Of a stretch of DNA of 64,000 bases, positions 51,760 through 62,080 are shown piece by piece. The notes beneath the pieces are model-generated. The model saw nothing but the letters and a program-made list of their open reading frames with translations. It did not search any database and was not told the DNA's origin. Origin of the DNA: Devosia sp. Leaf420 (GTDB lineage Bacteria > Pseudomonadota > Alphaproteobacteria > Rhizobiales > Devosiaceae). How positions within the stretch are numbered: the stretch's first letter is position 1; each line of letters starts with the position of its first letter. Both the position numbers and the translations under genes were made by a program. Location: positions 559,221 through 623,220 of the forward strand of contig NZ_LMQU01000001.1 in the NCBI RefSeq assembly GCF_001425445.1. Direction: 5' to 3'.

Positions 51760-52419
51760 ATGGTCGGCTGGTTTAGTCGAAAGAGTGAAGCAAAGCCCCT
51801 TCCGGTGGAGCGTGGGCCGCTTGCCGTCGGCATCGGGGGCGCCCTTGATCTCGACCTGCTCTCGCTCGAAGCCAACGCCCTCGGTGGCGATCCCGCCATG
51901 CCCCTGCCCCTTAGCGGACCCTTCATCGTGGCCGCCTATGGCGAGGCTAAGCTCGACGCGAGCACCGTGCTGTCGCGCTATTATGATGAAGAACATCGTC
52001 TGATCCAGGCAATGTCTGGCGGTGGCAAGCCGGGCGATGCAGTTGAAGACATCAGTTTCTATCATTCCTGGGACAGCGTGGTGCCATCCGGGGCAAGCGA
52101 ATGGGCCCGCTGGACTGGACCCCAAGGGCTGATCGGCCTGCCGGAATATGACGCCGATGGTATTCTCTTTCGCCGCTTCTGGGGCGAAGGACCCAACCGT
52201 GCTCCGCTCGTCGAATTCGTAGAACAGGTCGACGATGGCGAAACGGTACGCTCGATCCACCAGACCTGCATGCTTTACTATCGCCCGCTCGGGCAATCGC
52301 GCGAAATGCTGCTGATCAATGTCGAGCGCGATCTCGGCGAACGCGAGCGTCAAACTGGCAGCTCCGTCGAATTTATGATCGGCTATGGGCTGACCCCCGC
52401 CGATGTCCGACGCGTCTGA
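51760..52419 (+). CDS. DUF2491 protein (YjfK-like)
   Basis: A 219-residue cytoplasmic protein; the ATG follows GGGAGGCAGAG. ALDLDLLSLEANALGG, EEHRLIQAMSGGGKPGDAVEDI, and FYHSWDSVVPSGASEWARWTG are conserved-looking blocks of DUF2491. No enzyme motif is present. It starts the + strand arm of the envelope-stress cluster, with DUF350, DUF1190 and glutathionylspermidine synthase-like genes behind it in close order. Confidence 0.9.
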   Translation: MVGWFSRKSEAKPLPVERGPLAVGIGGALDLDLLSLEANALGGDPAMPLPLSGPFIVAAYGEAKLDASTVLSRYYDEEHRLIQAMSGGGKPGDAVEDISFYHSWDSVVPSGASEWARWTGPQGLIGLPEYDADGILFRRFWGEGPNRAPLVEFVEQVDDGETVRSIHQTCMLYYRPLGQSREMLLINVERDLGERERQTGSSVEFMIGYGLTPADVRRV

Positions 52420-52451
52420 CCATTTGACCCCTTATCCAACGGAGTTTCGAC

Positions 52452-52853
52452 ATGCTTGACTATGTGGCGGGCCTGCCGGCCTTCCTCGGCTACTTTGCGA
52501 TCGGCCTTGGCGCCTATGGCGTTTTCGCGCTCGTTTACACGGCGATTACGCCCCATCGTGAAGTCGAACTGATCCGCGCCGGCAACATGGCCGCCGTCAC
52601 GGCTTTTCTCGGCGCTATCCTGGGCTTTAGCCTGCCGCTTGCCTCGGCAGCCGCCAATTCGGTCAGCATTATCGACTACATCATCTGGGCGGCAATCGGA
52701 ATCCTCGCCCAAATCCTCGCCTATTACGTTGCCAACTTCACCCTCAAAAATCTGCACGAGAAGATCACCAATGGTGATGTGACGGCGGGTATCTGGGGCG
52801 GTGGCATCGCGCTTGCGGTCGGCATTCTCAACGCCGCCTGCATGACCTATTGA
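52452..52853 (+). CDS. DUF350 membrane protein (YjfL-like)
   Basis: A 133-residue inner-membrane protein with four predicted helices: FLGYFAIGLGAYGVFALVYT, MAAVTAFLGAILGFSLPLAS, YIIWAAIGILAQILAYYVAN, and a last IALAVGILNAACM. The charged PHREVELIRAGN between helices one and two is the DUF350 hallmark. Spaced 32 bases after the DUF2491 gene with GGAG before the ATG. Function is unknown. Confidence 0.92.
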   Translation: MLDYVAGLPAFLGYFAIGLGAYGVFALVYTAITPHREVELIRAGNMAAVTAFLGAILGFSLPLASAAANSVSIIDYIIWAAIGILAQILAYYVANFTLKNLHEKITNGDVTAGIWGGGIALAVGILNAACMTY

Positions 52854-52864
52854 TGGAGACCGCC

Positions 52865-53449
52865 ATGCGCAGACGTCTCAGCGGGCGCAAGCCGCCGCTT
52901 CTTTCCCTGGGGACCATCGCCCTCTCGTCCATGGCCCTTTCCGCCTGTGCCGGTGATCCGCCGGGCGAAGTGCTGTTCTCCTCAGTCGATCAGTGCATCA
53001 CGGCCGGCATGGATGCCCAGGTGTGCCAGGCTGGCTACCAGGACGCGATGCAATCGCATCTGGCCAACGCCCCGCGCTTTGATGGCCTTGCCGCCTGTGA
53101 GGCCGAATATGGCGCCGGCCAGTGCACCGAGGAATCGACCAGCGCGACCAATACCGTCGGTGGCGGCAGCTTTTTCACGCCCTTCCTCGCGGGCTATCTC
53201 CTCTCCTCGACCATCAACAACCTGACGGACTACAACAATTATCGGCGCGCTCAGCTCAACAACGGCTATGCCTATGGCTCTACGCCAATCTACCGCAATC
53301 GCAGCGGCCAGACGTTGACCCCGGGCTCGCTTCCCGGCGGCGATGTGGTCGCGCCCGGACGGCAAACCATGCAGCCGGTCAACGTCAACACTCGCACCGT
53401 TGTCCGCCAAGGTTTTGGTGGTGGCAGCAATTATAGTTTTGGCGGCTGA
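52865..53449 (+). CDS. DUF1190 lipoprotein-like secreted protein (YjfM-like)
   Basis: A 194-residue exported protein. I take the ATG at 52865 because GGAG stands six bases before it; the longer frame starts from TTG. The N-terminus RRRLSGRKPPLLSLGTIAL leads into a lipoprotein-type cleavage site ALSACAG. Paired cysteines follow (VDQCITAGMDAQVCQAGY, LAACEAEYGAGQC), as in DUF1190. A central segment GGSFFTPFLAGYLLSSTINN and a Gly/Asn/Tyr-rich tail complete it. Likely an outer- or inner-membrane anchored partner of the following enzyme. Confidence 0.9.
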   Translation: MRRRLSGRKPPLLSLGTIALSSMALSACAGDPPGEVLFSSVDQCITAGMDAQVCQAGYQDAMQSHLANAPRFDGLAACEAEYGAGQCTEESTSATNTVGGGSFFTPFLAGYLLSSTINNLTDYNNYRRAQLNNGYAYGSTPIYRNRSGQTLTPGSLPGGDVVAPGRQTMQPVNVNTRTVVRQGFGGGSNYSFGG

Positions 53450-53452
53450 GCC

Positions 53453-54610
53453 ATGAAACGCCTTACCTATCCAGAGCGTCCGGGCTGGCGCGACAAAGCG
53501 CGCGCCGCCGGCTTCGGCTTCCATGAAATGTATGGCGAGCCGTATTGGCTCGACGATGCCGCTTATGCCTTCACGCTTGAGGAAATCGAGGAGCGCATCG
53601 AAGCCCCGAGCGAGGAACTGCACGAAATGTGTATGGACCTCGTCGGCGACATCGTTGCGAGCGAAGAGAACCTTGATCGCCTCGCCGTGCCCGAGGACCT
53701 GCGCGATCTCGTCCGCTCATCATGGCAACGCGGCGACCGGCACCTCTATGGCCGTTTCGACCTCGCCTATGACGGCGCGGGCCCTGTCAAGCTTCTCGAA
53801 TATAATGCCGATACGCCCACTTCGATCTTCGAGACGGCCTACTTCCAATACAACTGGCTGACCGACCAGATCGAGGCCGGCGTGTTGCCCGAAGCTGCTG
53901 ACCAGTTCAATTCGGTGCAGGAAAGCCTGATCGACGCCTTTTCCAGCTTTTCGACCGATCCGATCTTTCATTTTGCAGCGATGACCGACAATGAGGAGGA
54001 TCGCGGCACGACTGTCTATCTGATGGATTGCGCCAGTCAGGCCGGGCACCGCGTCGAATTGCTCGACATCAAGGATATCGGCGTGGATGCGCAAGGTCGG
54101 TTCACTGACCTTCAGGACCGGGTTATCGACCGTTGCTTCAAGCTCTATCCTTGGGAATTCATGTTGCGCGAAAAATTCGCCGAGCATCTCCCGCAGTCTG
54201 GTCACGTCTTCGTCGAGCCCGCTTGGAAAGCCGTGCTCTCCAATAAGGGCCTCCTCCCGCTTTTGTGGAAGCGCTATCCCAACCATCCCAACCTGCTCCC
54301 CGCCTTCTTTGAGGACGATCACGACGCCCAAAGCCTCACGAGTTTCGTGCGCAAGCCGCTCCTGTCGCGCGAGGGTGAAAACGTCACCATCACAACGGAT
54401 GGCAAAGAGCTGGCATCGGCTCCGGGCGATTATGGCGACGAGGGTTTCATCATCCAGCAATACGCGCCTCTCTTCGAGAGCGAAGGCGGATTTGCCGTGT
54501 TGGGGAGCTGGATGATCGGTGACCGCGCAGCGGGGCTTGGGATGCGCGAAGACCGGTCTCGGATCACGGCAAATCTCTCGCGCTTCGTGCCGCACGTCAT
54601 CCTCGACTGA
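53453..54610 (+). CDS. Glutathionylspermidine synthase-family ATP-grasp protein (YjfC/YgiC-like)
   Basis: A 385-residue ATP-grasp ligase homologue. Family marks are the opening RPGWRDKARAAGFGFHEMYG and YWLDDAAYAFTLEEIEE, then GRFDLAYDGAGPVKLLEYNADTPTS, and a late VEPAWKAVLSNKGLLPLLW. The SREGENV stretch and the EGGFAVLGSWMIGD stretch complete the set. It corresponds to the synthetase half of E. coli Gss, with no amidase domain. YgiC/YjfC-type proteins have not been given a clear substrate; peptide-bond formation with an amine on a cell-envelope component is possible. It is the last gene of the yjf-type operon. Confidence 0.92.
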   Translation: MKRLTYPERPGWRDKARAAGFGFHEMYGEPYWLDDAAYAFTLEEIEERIEAPSEELHEMCMDLVGDIVASEENLDRLAVPEDLRDLVRSSWQRGDRHLYGRFDLAYDGAGPVKLLEYNADTPTSIFETAYFQYNWLTDQIEAGVLPEAADQFNSVQESLIDAFSSFSTDPIFHFAAMTDNEEDRGTTVYLMDCASQAGHRVELLDIKDIGVDAQGRFTDLQDRVIDRCFKLYPWEFMLREKFAEHLPQSGHVFVEPAWKAVLSNKGLLPLLWKRYPNHPNLLPAFFEDDHDAQSLTSFVRKPLLSREGENVTITTDGKELASAPGDYGDEGFIIQQYAPLFESEGGFAVLGSWMIGDRAAGLGMREDRSRITANLSRFVPHVILD

Positions 54611-54675
54611 AGTCGGCCTTGTCGCCGCCCTCTTTCACCGCCATTTGAGGCAGTCTTCCCGTTCAAGGTGCCTTC

Positions 54676-55566
54676 ATGAGCGTATCTCCGCCTGCCCGCC
54701 GCCGCGCTCTGATGCTGGTCAACCCTAATGCTCGACGCGGGGCGGAAGCGCTCGATCCGATTATTGAGCGCCTCGCAAATGGCGGGGTCGATGCTGTCGT
54801 CGAGCGGTTCGAAACGCCCGATGAGGTGTCCGCGGATATCGCAAGGCGCCGACACGAGGCCGATCTGGTCATCGTCTGCGGCGGCGACGGCACCATCAAC
54901 TCAGCCGCCAAAGGCATTCTGGAAACTGGTCTGCCCATGGGGATCATGCCGATGGGCACGGCCAATGATTTGGCGCGTACCCTCGGCATTCCGAACAATC
55001 TTCTGCAGGCCGCAGATGTCATCATCAATGGCTCAATCCGGCGCGTCGACTTGGGTGAAGTGAACGGCCACCCATTCTTCAATGTCGCAAGCATGGGACT
55101 GAGCGTCGATCTCGCGCGTGGCCTGACGCCCGAAGCGAAACGGCGATGGGGCAAACTTGGCTATGCGCTCGCAGCGATCAAGGTCGCGACTCGCGCTGAG
55201 CGCTTCCGCGCCGAAATCATCAGCGATACCGGCAAGGCAAAAGTCAAAACGCTACAGATCGCGGTGGGTAATGGCGTCCACTATGGCGGCGGCACGATGA
55301 TCCATGCCGATGCGACCATCGAAGATGGTCATCTCGATCTCTACAGTCTTGAGCTCAAGAATGTCTGGAAGTTCGGATTGATGCTGGGCGCCTTCCGCCA
55401 GGGCCGTCACGGCGCCTGGGATGAAGTGCGCACGGCCAAAAGCACCGAATTCGATATCCGCACGGAAGTGCCGATGGCCGTCAACACCGATGGCGACCTC
55501 GTCACCGAGACCCCGGCCCATTTCGTCATCCGGCCAAGCGCCATTGCGGTTTTTGCGCCGCAGTGA
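54676..55566 (+). CDS. YegS-like diacylglycerol/lipid kinase family protein
   Basis: A 296-residue kinase of the DAGK catalytic family. The nucleotide motif is VIVCGGDGTINSAAKG (GGDGT at 69-73), preceded by LMLVNPNARRG at the N-terminus and followed by GIMPMGTANDLARTLGIP. The C-terminal beta-sandwich carries the QIAVGNGVHYGGG stretch and the acidic MAVNTDGDLVTETP site. It phosphorylates a lipid or a lipid-like alcohol at the inner membrane. It is separate from, but co-directional with, the yjf arm, 65 bases behind it. Confidence 0.92.
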   Translation: MSVSPPARRRALMLVNPNARRGAEALDPIIERLANGGVDAVVERFETPDEVSADIARRRHEADLVIVCGGDGTINSAAKGILETGLPMGIMPMGTANDLARTLGIPNNLLQAADVIINGSIRRVDLGEVNGHPFFNVASMGLSVDLARGLTPEAKRRWGKLGYALAAIKVATRAERFRAEIISDTGKAKVKTLQIAVGNGVHYGGGTMIHADATIEDGHLDLYSLELKNVWKFGLMLGAFRQGRHGAWDEVRTAKSTEFDIRTEVPMAVNTDGDLVTETPAHFVIRPSAIAVFAPQ

Positions 55567-55569
55567 GCG

Positions 55570-57768
55570 CTATCCCGCGAGCATCGGTTGGGGCATGTCC
55601 ATGTTGACCTGCTCCGCGAGCATCAGATCGACCAATTCTGCGGCGCTGCGCTCGAGCCTTTCGAGGTCGGCATCACTCAAGGTCACGCTCTGATAATCCA
55701 GCAGGGCCAACACGCCGACACGGTCGCCGTTTGGCATTTTTAGCGGCGTTCCGGCGTAGAGCAGTATGCCGTTCGATTGCAGAAACGCGTCGTGAGTCAG
55801 AAGTGCGGCATTCATCTCTTGCGTAACAAACAGAGGCTTATTGCCGTGCGCGGCGAGTCGCGTGAGTTCGTCCGAAGGGGCCTCGTTGCCGGCATTGACC
55901 TGTCCCAACAGGTCGACACGCGCAACGGCCACGCCAAAGTCCGCAGCAATTATTTGGAGCCGCGCCTGAACCAGAGTCTTGGTGGGATCAAGGCGCGGTG
56001 AAAGTGGCACGCGCTCGACGGGACCCAGGTCACTCTCCCATTGTCTATGCAGCGATTTCGTGGCGTCGACGTGATTGCGGTAGATCGCGTCCAGATGCAG
56101 CCGCTCCACAGTTTCGCCGTCTGTCGGCTCGCCAAAAGCACAGGCGACAAGCTTGATATCCCCGCTCCTTCTGCGCAGCCGGCGCGACACATAGCGCGCC
56201 TGCGATCGGATATCGGCGCCGAGGAAGACCATGGCGACGACACCGACATCGTCGAGATCAAGCCGTTCTATGGCCTGTGGCTTGATCGCGAGCGGGGGTA
56301 GCACGCGGGTCGGGATGCCTCTTTCGGAAAGCTGGATGGCGAGCAGTCTGGCAGCGGCCTCGTCGACCTCGGTGCGACCGCCGATCAGCAAGATGATTGG
56401 ACCGTCCTCGACGTCAGAGGTCTCGAACTCTTCGAGCATCATGTTGAAAGATTCGACCATCTGGCGCCTTTGATCGAAAGCTGCCGGGCGGTCGGTCAAT
56501 TCCTCGCTCGCCATGATCAGCGCCGGCAAAGCGACCTCATCTATGAAGTCGGCTTGGCTATGTTCGGTCGTATATTCTTCGAGAATCTCGGTCGCCGCGA
56601 TCGGGTCGCCTTTGAGGAGGCGCTGATAGAGTTGTTCCGGTGGGGTCAGCACGGGCTCGCTGCCCAGCAGGGTATCGAGGAACCGCAACTCGGGAATATG
56701 ACGGCCAATGACGACGAGGCAGACGGTCATCGGGGTCGCGAGAATAAGCCCGATCGGCCCCCAAAGCGTGGCCCAGAACATGGCCGAGATCAGGATGGCT
56801 ATGGGCGAAACGCCGGTGCTCGAACCATAGAGACGGGGCTCAACGACATTGGCCGTGGTGAGGTCGAGAACGAGGAAAAGACCGAGGGTCAGCAGCAACA
56901 TGTTCCAGGTCGGGTCGACCGCAAAGGCGAGCGCGAATGGAACGGTTGCGATGATCAGGGCGCCGACAAATGGGATGTAGCGGAAGACGACGATGAGGAC
57001 GCCCCATAACAGGGCGCTCGGCACGCCGATCAGCCAGAGACCGAGCCCGAAAAGCACGCCGTAGGTTGAGTTTACAGCCAATTGCACCAGCAGGTATCGG
57101 CCCACTCGGCGGCTGGCATCGGCCATGGCGAGATTGGTTTTGGCATAGTCGCCGGAGCCGACGAGGCGGATGAATCTTTCGAGCATGTCGGCGCGGCCGA
57201 GAAGCAGAAAGATGAGGAAAATCACGACGATAGCGAGGGTTGCCACAGGTCCGACGATGGAGCCCAGCACGGAAGAAAGCAGTCCGAGCGGTCCGACATT
57301 GTTGGTGATCGCAACCGGAACCGGCCGGCCCTCGGCCGGCGCTTCGACTTGCGTGACATCGGAAACCTGAGCGGAAAGACTACTTATCGTGCCGTTGATC
57401 CGCTCCATCAGCTCGCCGCCAAACTGCTCCTGAAGCCCGGTCAGCTTGGTGGAAACTGTCTGCTGATAGCCCGGCAAGTCCTCAGCCAGTCGGGCAAGTT
57501 GTAAACCTGCCAAGGTGGCGAGACTGAGCAAAAGGCAGAGGGCGCCGACAACGGCGAGGATGACGGCGACGGCGTCGGGGAGGTGAAGGCGGCGGTTGAG
57601 CCAGGTGACGAGGGGGGTCAGCGCAAAGGCGAGGAGGATGGCGAGAACCAGCGGCACGATAATGCCGGCGCCGAAGTAGAGAAGCGCGGCAACCAGAGCA
57701 AAAGTTGCAATGGATTCAAAGGGCGTATGGCGGCGCACGATGGACGGTTCGATACGACGTTCAACCAT
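55570..57768 (-). CDS. AI-2E-family (PerM) transporter with C-terminal cobalamin-binding-like and GAF modules
   Basis: A 732-residue protein; the ATG at 57768 has AGAGGG five bases upstream. Residues about 20-365 are the AI-2E/PerM membrane domain with about eight helices (LVLAILLAFALTPLVTWLNR, YIPFVGALIIATVPFALAF, NVVEPRLYGSSTGVSP, WGPIGLILATPMTVCLVVIG). Residues about 375-445 resemble the helical cap and 455-545 the Rossmann part of B12-binding modules (IILLIGGRTEVDEAA, then VGVVAMVFLG), but the cobalamin histidine motif DxHxxG is absent. Residues about 600-720 look like a GAF domain. It may sense a signal and gate an exporter. The tail is unusual for the family. Confidence 0.88.
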   Translation of the reverse strand: MVERRIEPSIVRRHTPFESIATFALVAALLYFGAGIIVPLVLAILLAFALTPLVTWLNRRLHLPDAVAVILAVVGALCLLLSLATLAGLQLARLAEDLPGYQQTVSTKLTGLQEQFGGELMERINGTISSLSAQVSDVTQVEAPAEGRPVPVAITNNVGPLGLLSSVLGSIVGPVATLAIVVIFLIFLLLGRADMLERFIRLVGSGDYAKTNLAMADASRRVGRYLLVQLAVNSTYGVLFGLGLWLIGVPSALLWGVLIVVFRYIPFVGALIIATVPFALAFAVDPTWNMLLLTLGLFLVLDLTTANVVEPRLYGSSTGVSPIAILISAMFWATLWGPIGLILATPMTVCLVVIGRHIPELRFLDTLLGSEPVLTPPEQLYQRLLKGDPIAATEILEEYTTEHSQADFIDEVALPALIMASEELTDRPAAFDQRRQMVESFNMMLEEFETSDVEDGPIILLIGGRTEVDEAAARLLAIQLSERGIPTRVLPPLAIKPQAIERLDLDDVGVVAMVFLGADIRSQARYVSRRLRRRSGDIKLVACAFGEPTDGETVERLHLDAIYRNHVDATKSLHRQWESDLGPVERVPLSPRLDPTKTLVQARLQIIAADFGVAVARVDLLGQVNAGNEAPSDELTRLAAHGNKPLFVTQEMNAALLTHDAFLQSNGILLYAGTPLKMPNGDRVGVLALLDYQSVTLSDADLERLERSAAELVDLMLAEQVNMDMPQPMLAG

Positions 57769-57948
57769 CACAACCCTCTTGGCCACGCTATGTGGGGACA
57801 GTTGCTAAAGCGCCGCGGCGCCCTTTTGGTTCAGGCTCGAAATTAATTCTGTTTTGGAGCGCCGCTGACTGTCACTAATTATTGGGTGAACTGGTCATGA
57901 TTTGGGTAGCATTCCGTTATCATCGACGAGGATTTAGCGGATTATTGC

Positions 57949-57974
57949 GGTGCCGGCGGTTTCCGGCCGGCACC
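57949..57974 (-). terminator. Hairpin after the UgpC-type ATPase gene
   Basis: A perfect 9-bp stem (GGTGCCGGC and GCCGGCACC, 8-base loop) starts 10 bases beyond the ATPase stop. Only AAT-rich sequence follows, so it is a weak intrinsic terminator at the end of the sugar operon. Confidence 0.6.
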
Positions 57975-57983
57975 TTGCGTAAA

Positions 57984-59045
<1,062 letters not shown>

Positions 59046-59056
59046 GGTAGCACTCC

Positions 59057-61258
59057 TCAGACAGCGGTGAGCGTTGCGATGGTGCGGCCAAGCCGCTCAT
59101 TGGTGACAGTGACGGTGATCGGACCCTTGCCGGTCGAGCGGAGCCAGAAGCCGGTCGATCCCGCGCGAAGCGGCACGAGGCCCGGTCCGATGCGTTCGGC
59201 AGCGCCCGACACTTCGATCGAGACAGGCTCGGGGAAGAAGGGGAGCTTTTTGCCCGACTGATCGAGCGCACGGACGAGAACGCGAACGGTGTCGCCTTCG
59301 GCGCCGATTTCGGTCGCATCGGGTGCAACTTCAATCTCATGGGCGATCGGGTCGGAGATGAACTTGACCGTCTTGACGGCCTTGCCATCGATATAGCCGG
59401 TGATCGCTGCGTCTTCCCAGGACATGCCCCAGAGACCCAGTTCTTCTTCGCTGAGATCTTCGCGCTTGATGACGACAGGCGCATGGGGAAGATGCGGGAA
59501 CGCCGCGCGATCGGGACCAAGGCGCTTGGGCGCGTTATTGCCGTAAGCGAGTTCGACTTCGTCGCAATTTGTCAGGATCATCAGCGGCAGAACGCCACCG
59601 ATATTGCGCTCGCCACGGGCCCAGAAGGTTACCGGCTTCAAGATGATCTCATCTTCCGGCTCGCACTGGCTGGCATAGGCGAAGGCGGCGAACTTTGGCT
59701 CGCGGAACATGTCCATGACGCCGTGGTGGCAGAGGCGGTCGCCAGAGCCAAAGTCCTTGTGCGTATTGTAGTCGAACGCGCACCAGCCAATGCAGCCCGC
59801 GATCTGCGGATCGCCATAGGCCGCATTCATGACTTCCAGATGCCTGCGCACATGCTCGGCCTGGCGCTGCTCCTGATCATAGCTCTTGGTCGGGTACATG
59901 TGACCACCATATTCGGTGATCATGTAAGGCACGACGCGATCAAGGCCGGTGACTTCCTGCTGCGGACGCAGCGGGGTGCGCGGACGGTTACCACCCCATT
60001 CCTCGTTGCCGAGGATGAAGTCGTTCATGGTGTAAACGTCTTCGAGCAGCTCGCTATCGGTGATGTAGCGGACGCCGCCGGTCTGGCGGGTCGGATCGAG
60101 TTCGCGCGCCAGTTTGTTGGTGCGAACGTAGAAATCGTGATCGTCCTGCGATTCATTGATGCGAACGCCCCAGATGACAATCGATGGGTGGTTCCAATCG
60201 CGCGTGATCATGCGGCGGACGTTTTCGACCGACTCGTCCTTCCACGCGGCGGGGCCGATATGCTGCCAGCCGGGGATTTCTTCAAAGACGAGGAGACCGA
60301 GTTCGTCACAAGCGTCGAGGAAGTAGTGGCTCTGCGGATAGTGCGAAGTGCGCACCATGTTGAGCTTGAGCTCGTGCTTGAGGATTTCGGCATCCTTGAC
60401 CTGTGCCGACTTGCCCATGGCGTAGCCGATATAGGGGAAGGACTGGTGGCGGTTGAGGCCACGCAGTTTGAGCAGCTTGCCGTTGAGCTTGAAGCCGTCG
60501 GTGGTGAATTCGGCGCTACGGAAACCGAAGCGGATATTTGCCACATCCTGGCCAGCCGCGGTGTCGAGGGTGATTTCGAGGCTATAAAGGGTGGGGGTCT
60601 TGAGATCCCACAGCGTAATGCCCGAGAGGTCGTTGAAGGCAACTTCGACCGTGTCACCGGTGATGGCGGCATCGGTCGTGGCAATGGTATTGCCCGAGGC
60701 GTCCTTGATCGCTGCGACAAGCGTGCCCGAAAGCGCATGATGCTGGGGATTGGCCAGCTCGACGCGGGCGCGAACCGACTTCTTCTCGGCGAGCACGTTT
60801 GGCGTTTCGATCTTGGCATTGCCGACGAAAACCGGCGCCGTGACGCGCAGCCAGGCTTCGCGGTAGAGGCCGGCATAGGTCAGGTAATCGATCTGGCCGC
60901 CGAATGGTGGGATCTCGGGGTTCTCGCTGCCGTCGATGATGACGGTGAGGACGTTTTCGCCATCGTTGAGCTTGCCGGTCAGGCGGCCTTCGAAGGGAGT
61001 ATAGCCATCCTTGTGCGCTGCGATCTCGGCGCCATTGAGAAGGACGCGGGCATTGGCCATGGCGCCGTCGAAGACGACGGACACGTCCTTGCCCTGCCAG
61101 GCCGCATCGGCCGTAAAGCGCTTTTCGTAAGTGAAGACGCGCTGATAGGCCTTCTCGTCGAAATAGGAATAGGGAAGCTCGACCGCGTTGTGTGGCAGGC
61201 GAACGGTTTGACTGCCTTCAAAGAGCCAGCCGGTATTAAAATCGATCAAAGGACGCAT
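59057..61258 (-). CDS. Glycoside hydrolase family 2 enzyme (beta-galactosidase/beta-glucuronidase type)
   Basis: A 733-residue cytoplasmic glycosidase. Order: sugar-binding jelly roll (residues 1-145, with YEKRFTADAAWQGKDVSVVFDGA), immunoglobulin-like domain (about 150-250), then the TIM barrel (about 255-560) and a C-terminal beta domain. The acid/base Glu is Glu369 in WGVRINES and the nucleophile is Glu449 in YMITEYGGH. LRGLNRHQSFPYIG is the barrel start. No signal peptide, so it hydrolyses a sugar already taken up by the adjacent importer. Which sugar (galactoside, glucuronide or other) cannot be told. Confidence 0.92.
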   Translation of the reverse strand: MRPLIDFNTGWLFEGSQTVRLPHNAVELPYSYFDEKAYQRVFTYEKRFTADAAWQGKDVSVVFDGAMANARVLLNGAEIAAHKDGYTPFEGRLTGKLNDGENVLTVIIDGSENPEIPPFGGQIDYLTYAGLYREAWLRVTAPVFVGNAKIETPNVLAEKKSVRARVELANPQHHALSGTLVAAIKDASGNTIATTDAAITGDTVEVAFNDLSGITLWDLKTPTLYSLEITLDTAAGQDVANIRFGFRSAEFTTDGFKLNGKLLKLRGLNRHQSFPYIGYAMGKSAQVKDAEILKHELKLNMVRTSHYPQSHYFLDACDELGLLVFEEIPGWQHIGPAAWKDESVENVRRMITRDWNHPSIVIWGVRINESQDDHDFYVRTNKLARELDPTRQTGGVRYITDSELLEDVYTMNDFILGNEEWGGNRPRTPLRPQQEVTGLDRVVPYMITEYGGHMYPTKSYDQEQRQAEHVRRHLEVMNAAYGDPQIAGCIGWCAFDYNTHKDFGSGDRLCHHGVMDMFREPKFAAFAYASQCEPEDEIILKPVTFWARGERNIGGVLPLMILTNCDEVELAYGNNAPKRLGPDRAAFPHLPHAPVVIKREDLSEEELGLWGMSWEDAAITGYIDGKAVKTVKFISDPIAHEIEVAPDATEIGAEGDTVRVLVRALDQSGKKLPFFPEPVSIEVSGAAERIGPGLVPLRAGSTGFWLRSTGKGPITVTVTNERLGRTIATLTAV

Positions 61259-61267
61259 ATTCAGGTT

Positions 61268-62080
61268 CTACTTAACGGCGCCCAGCATGCCTTCGACGAA
61301 GCGGCGCTGGAGGACAAAGAAAATGATCAGGGTGGGAAGCGTGGCCAAGACGGTCCCGAACAGCAGCATGCCGTAATCGGGGGTATAGGCCGAAGTGAGA
61401 GCCGAGAGGATCAGCGTGATCGTCTTGTTATCTGCGGTTTGCAGCACGATCAGCGGCCAGAGGTAGTTATTCCAATTGGCCATGAAGACGATGATGGTGG
61501 CCGCCGCATAGGTCGAGCGCATCACCGGCATATAGACATAAAAGAAGATCTGCCACTCGTTGAGGCCATCGATCTTGGCGGCGTCACGCAGCTCGCTCGG
61601 GAACGCCTTGGTGGCCTGGCGGAAGTAAAAGATGATGAAGATCGACGCCACGGTCGGCAGGATCGCCGCCGCAAACGTGTTCACGAGCTTTGCCTGGGAG
61701 AACATGACAAAGAGCGGGACCATCATGGCGGCGAAGGGGATCGAGAGCAGCAAAAGCAGCAGCGCGAAGACCTTTTCGCGCACCCGCGAGCGGAACATCT
61801 CGAAGCCATAACCGGCCAGCGATGAAATGATCAGCGTCAATACCGTGCCGACAATGGCGATGATGGCCGAGTTCATGAAGATGCGCGGCGCATCGACCTG
61901 AGCAAAGAAGGTGGCGGCATTGGTAAGGAAGGCGCCGCCGGGCGTCGTCTTGCCGCGAATGATATCGGCAGACGCATTGGTGGCGCCGATGATCATCCAA
62001 TAGAACGGGAAGACCGAAATGAAAGCAGCAAGGCTCAGGAGCGCATAGACCAGGCCGCGACGGAGAATTGCGGGGTTCAT
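61268..62080 (-). CDS. Sugar ABC transporter permease, MalG/LacG type
   Basis: A 270-residue membrane subunit with six helices. The start RRGLVYALLSLAAFISVFPF is typical of this type. The EAA loop reads ELRDAAKIDGLNEWQIFFYV and the C-terminus has ASYxx-like LQRRFVEGMLGAVK. Overlaps the MalF-type gene by four bases; ten bases before the GH2 gene. Confidence 0.95.
   Translation of the reverse strand: MNPAILRRGLVYALLSLAAFISVFPFYWMIIGATNASADIIRGKTTPGGAFLTNAATFFAQVDAPRIFMNSAIIAIVGTVLTLIISSLAGYGFEMFRSRVREKVFALLLLLLSIPFAAMMVPLFVMFSQAKLVNTFAAAILPTVASIFIIFYFRQATKAFPSELRDAAKIDGLNEWQIFFYVYMPVMRSTYAAATIIVFMANWNNYLWPLIVLQTADNKTITLILSALTSAYTPDYGMLLFGTVLATLPTLIIFFVLQRRFVEGMLGAVK

Noticed and set aside
59339..61825. 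828-codon open frame on the + strand
   Set aside because: It is antisense to the GH2 glycosidase and permease genes, whose motifs are intact. The translation is rich in Asp, Gly and Ala with no family pattern, as expected for the reverse strand of GC-rich coding DNA.
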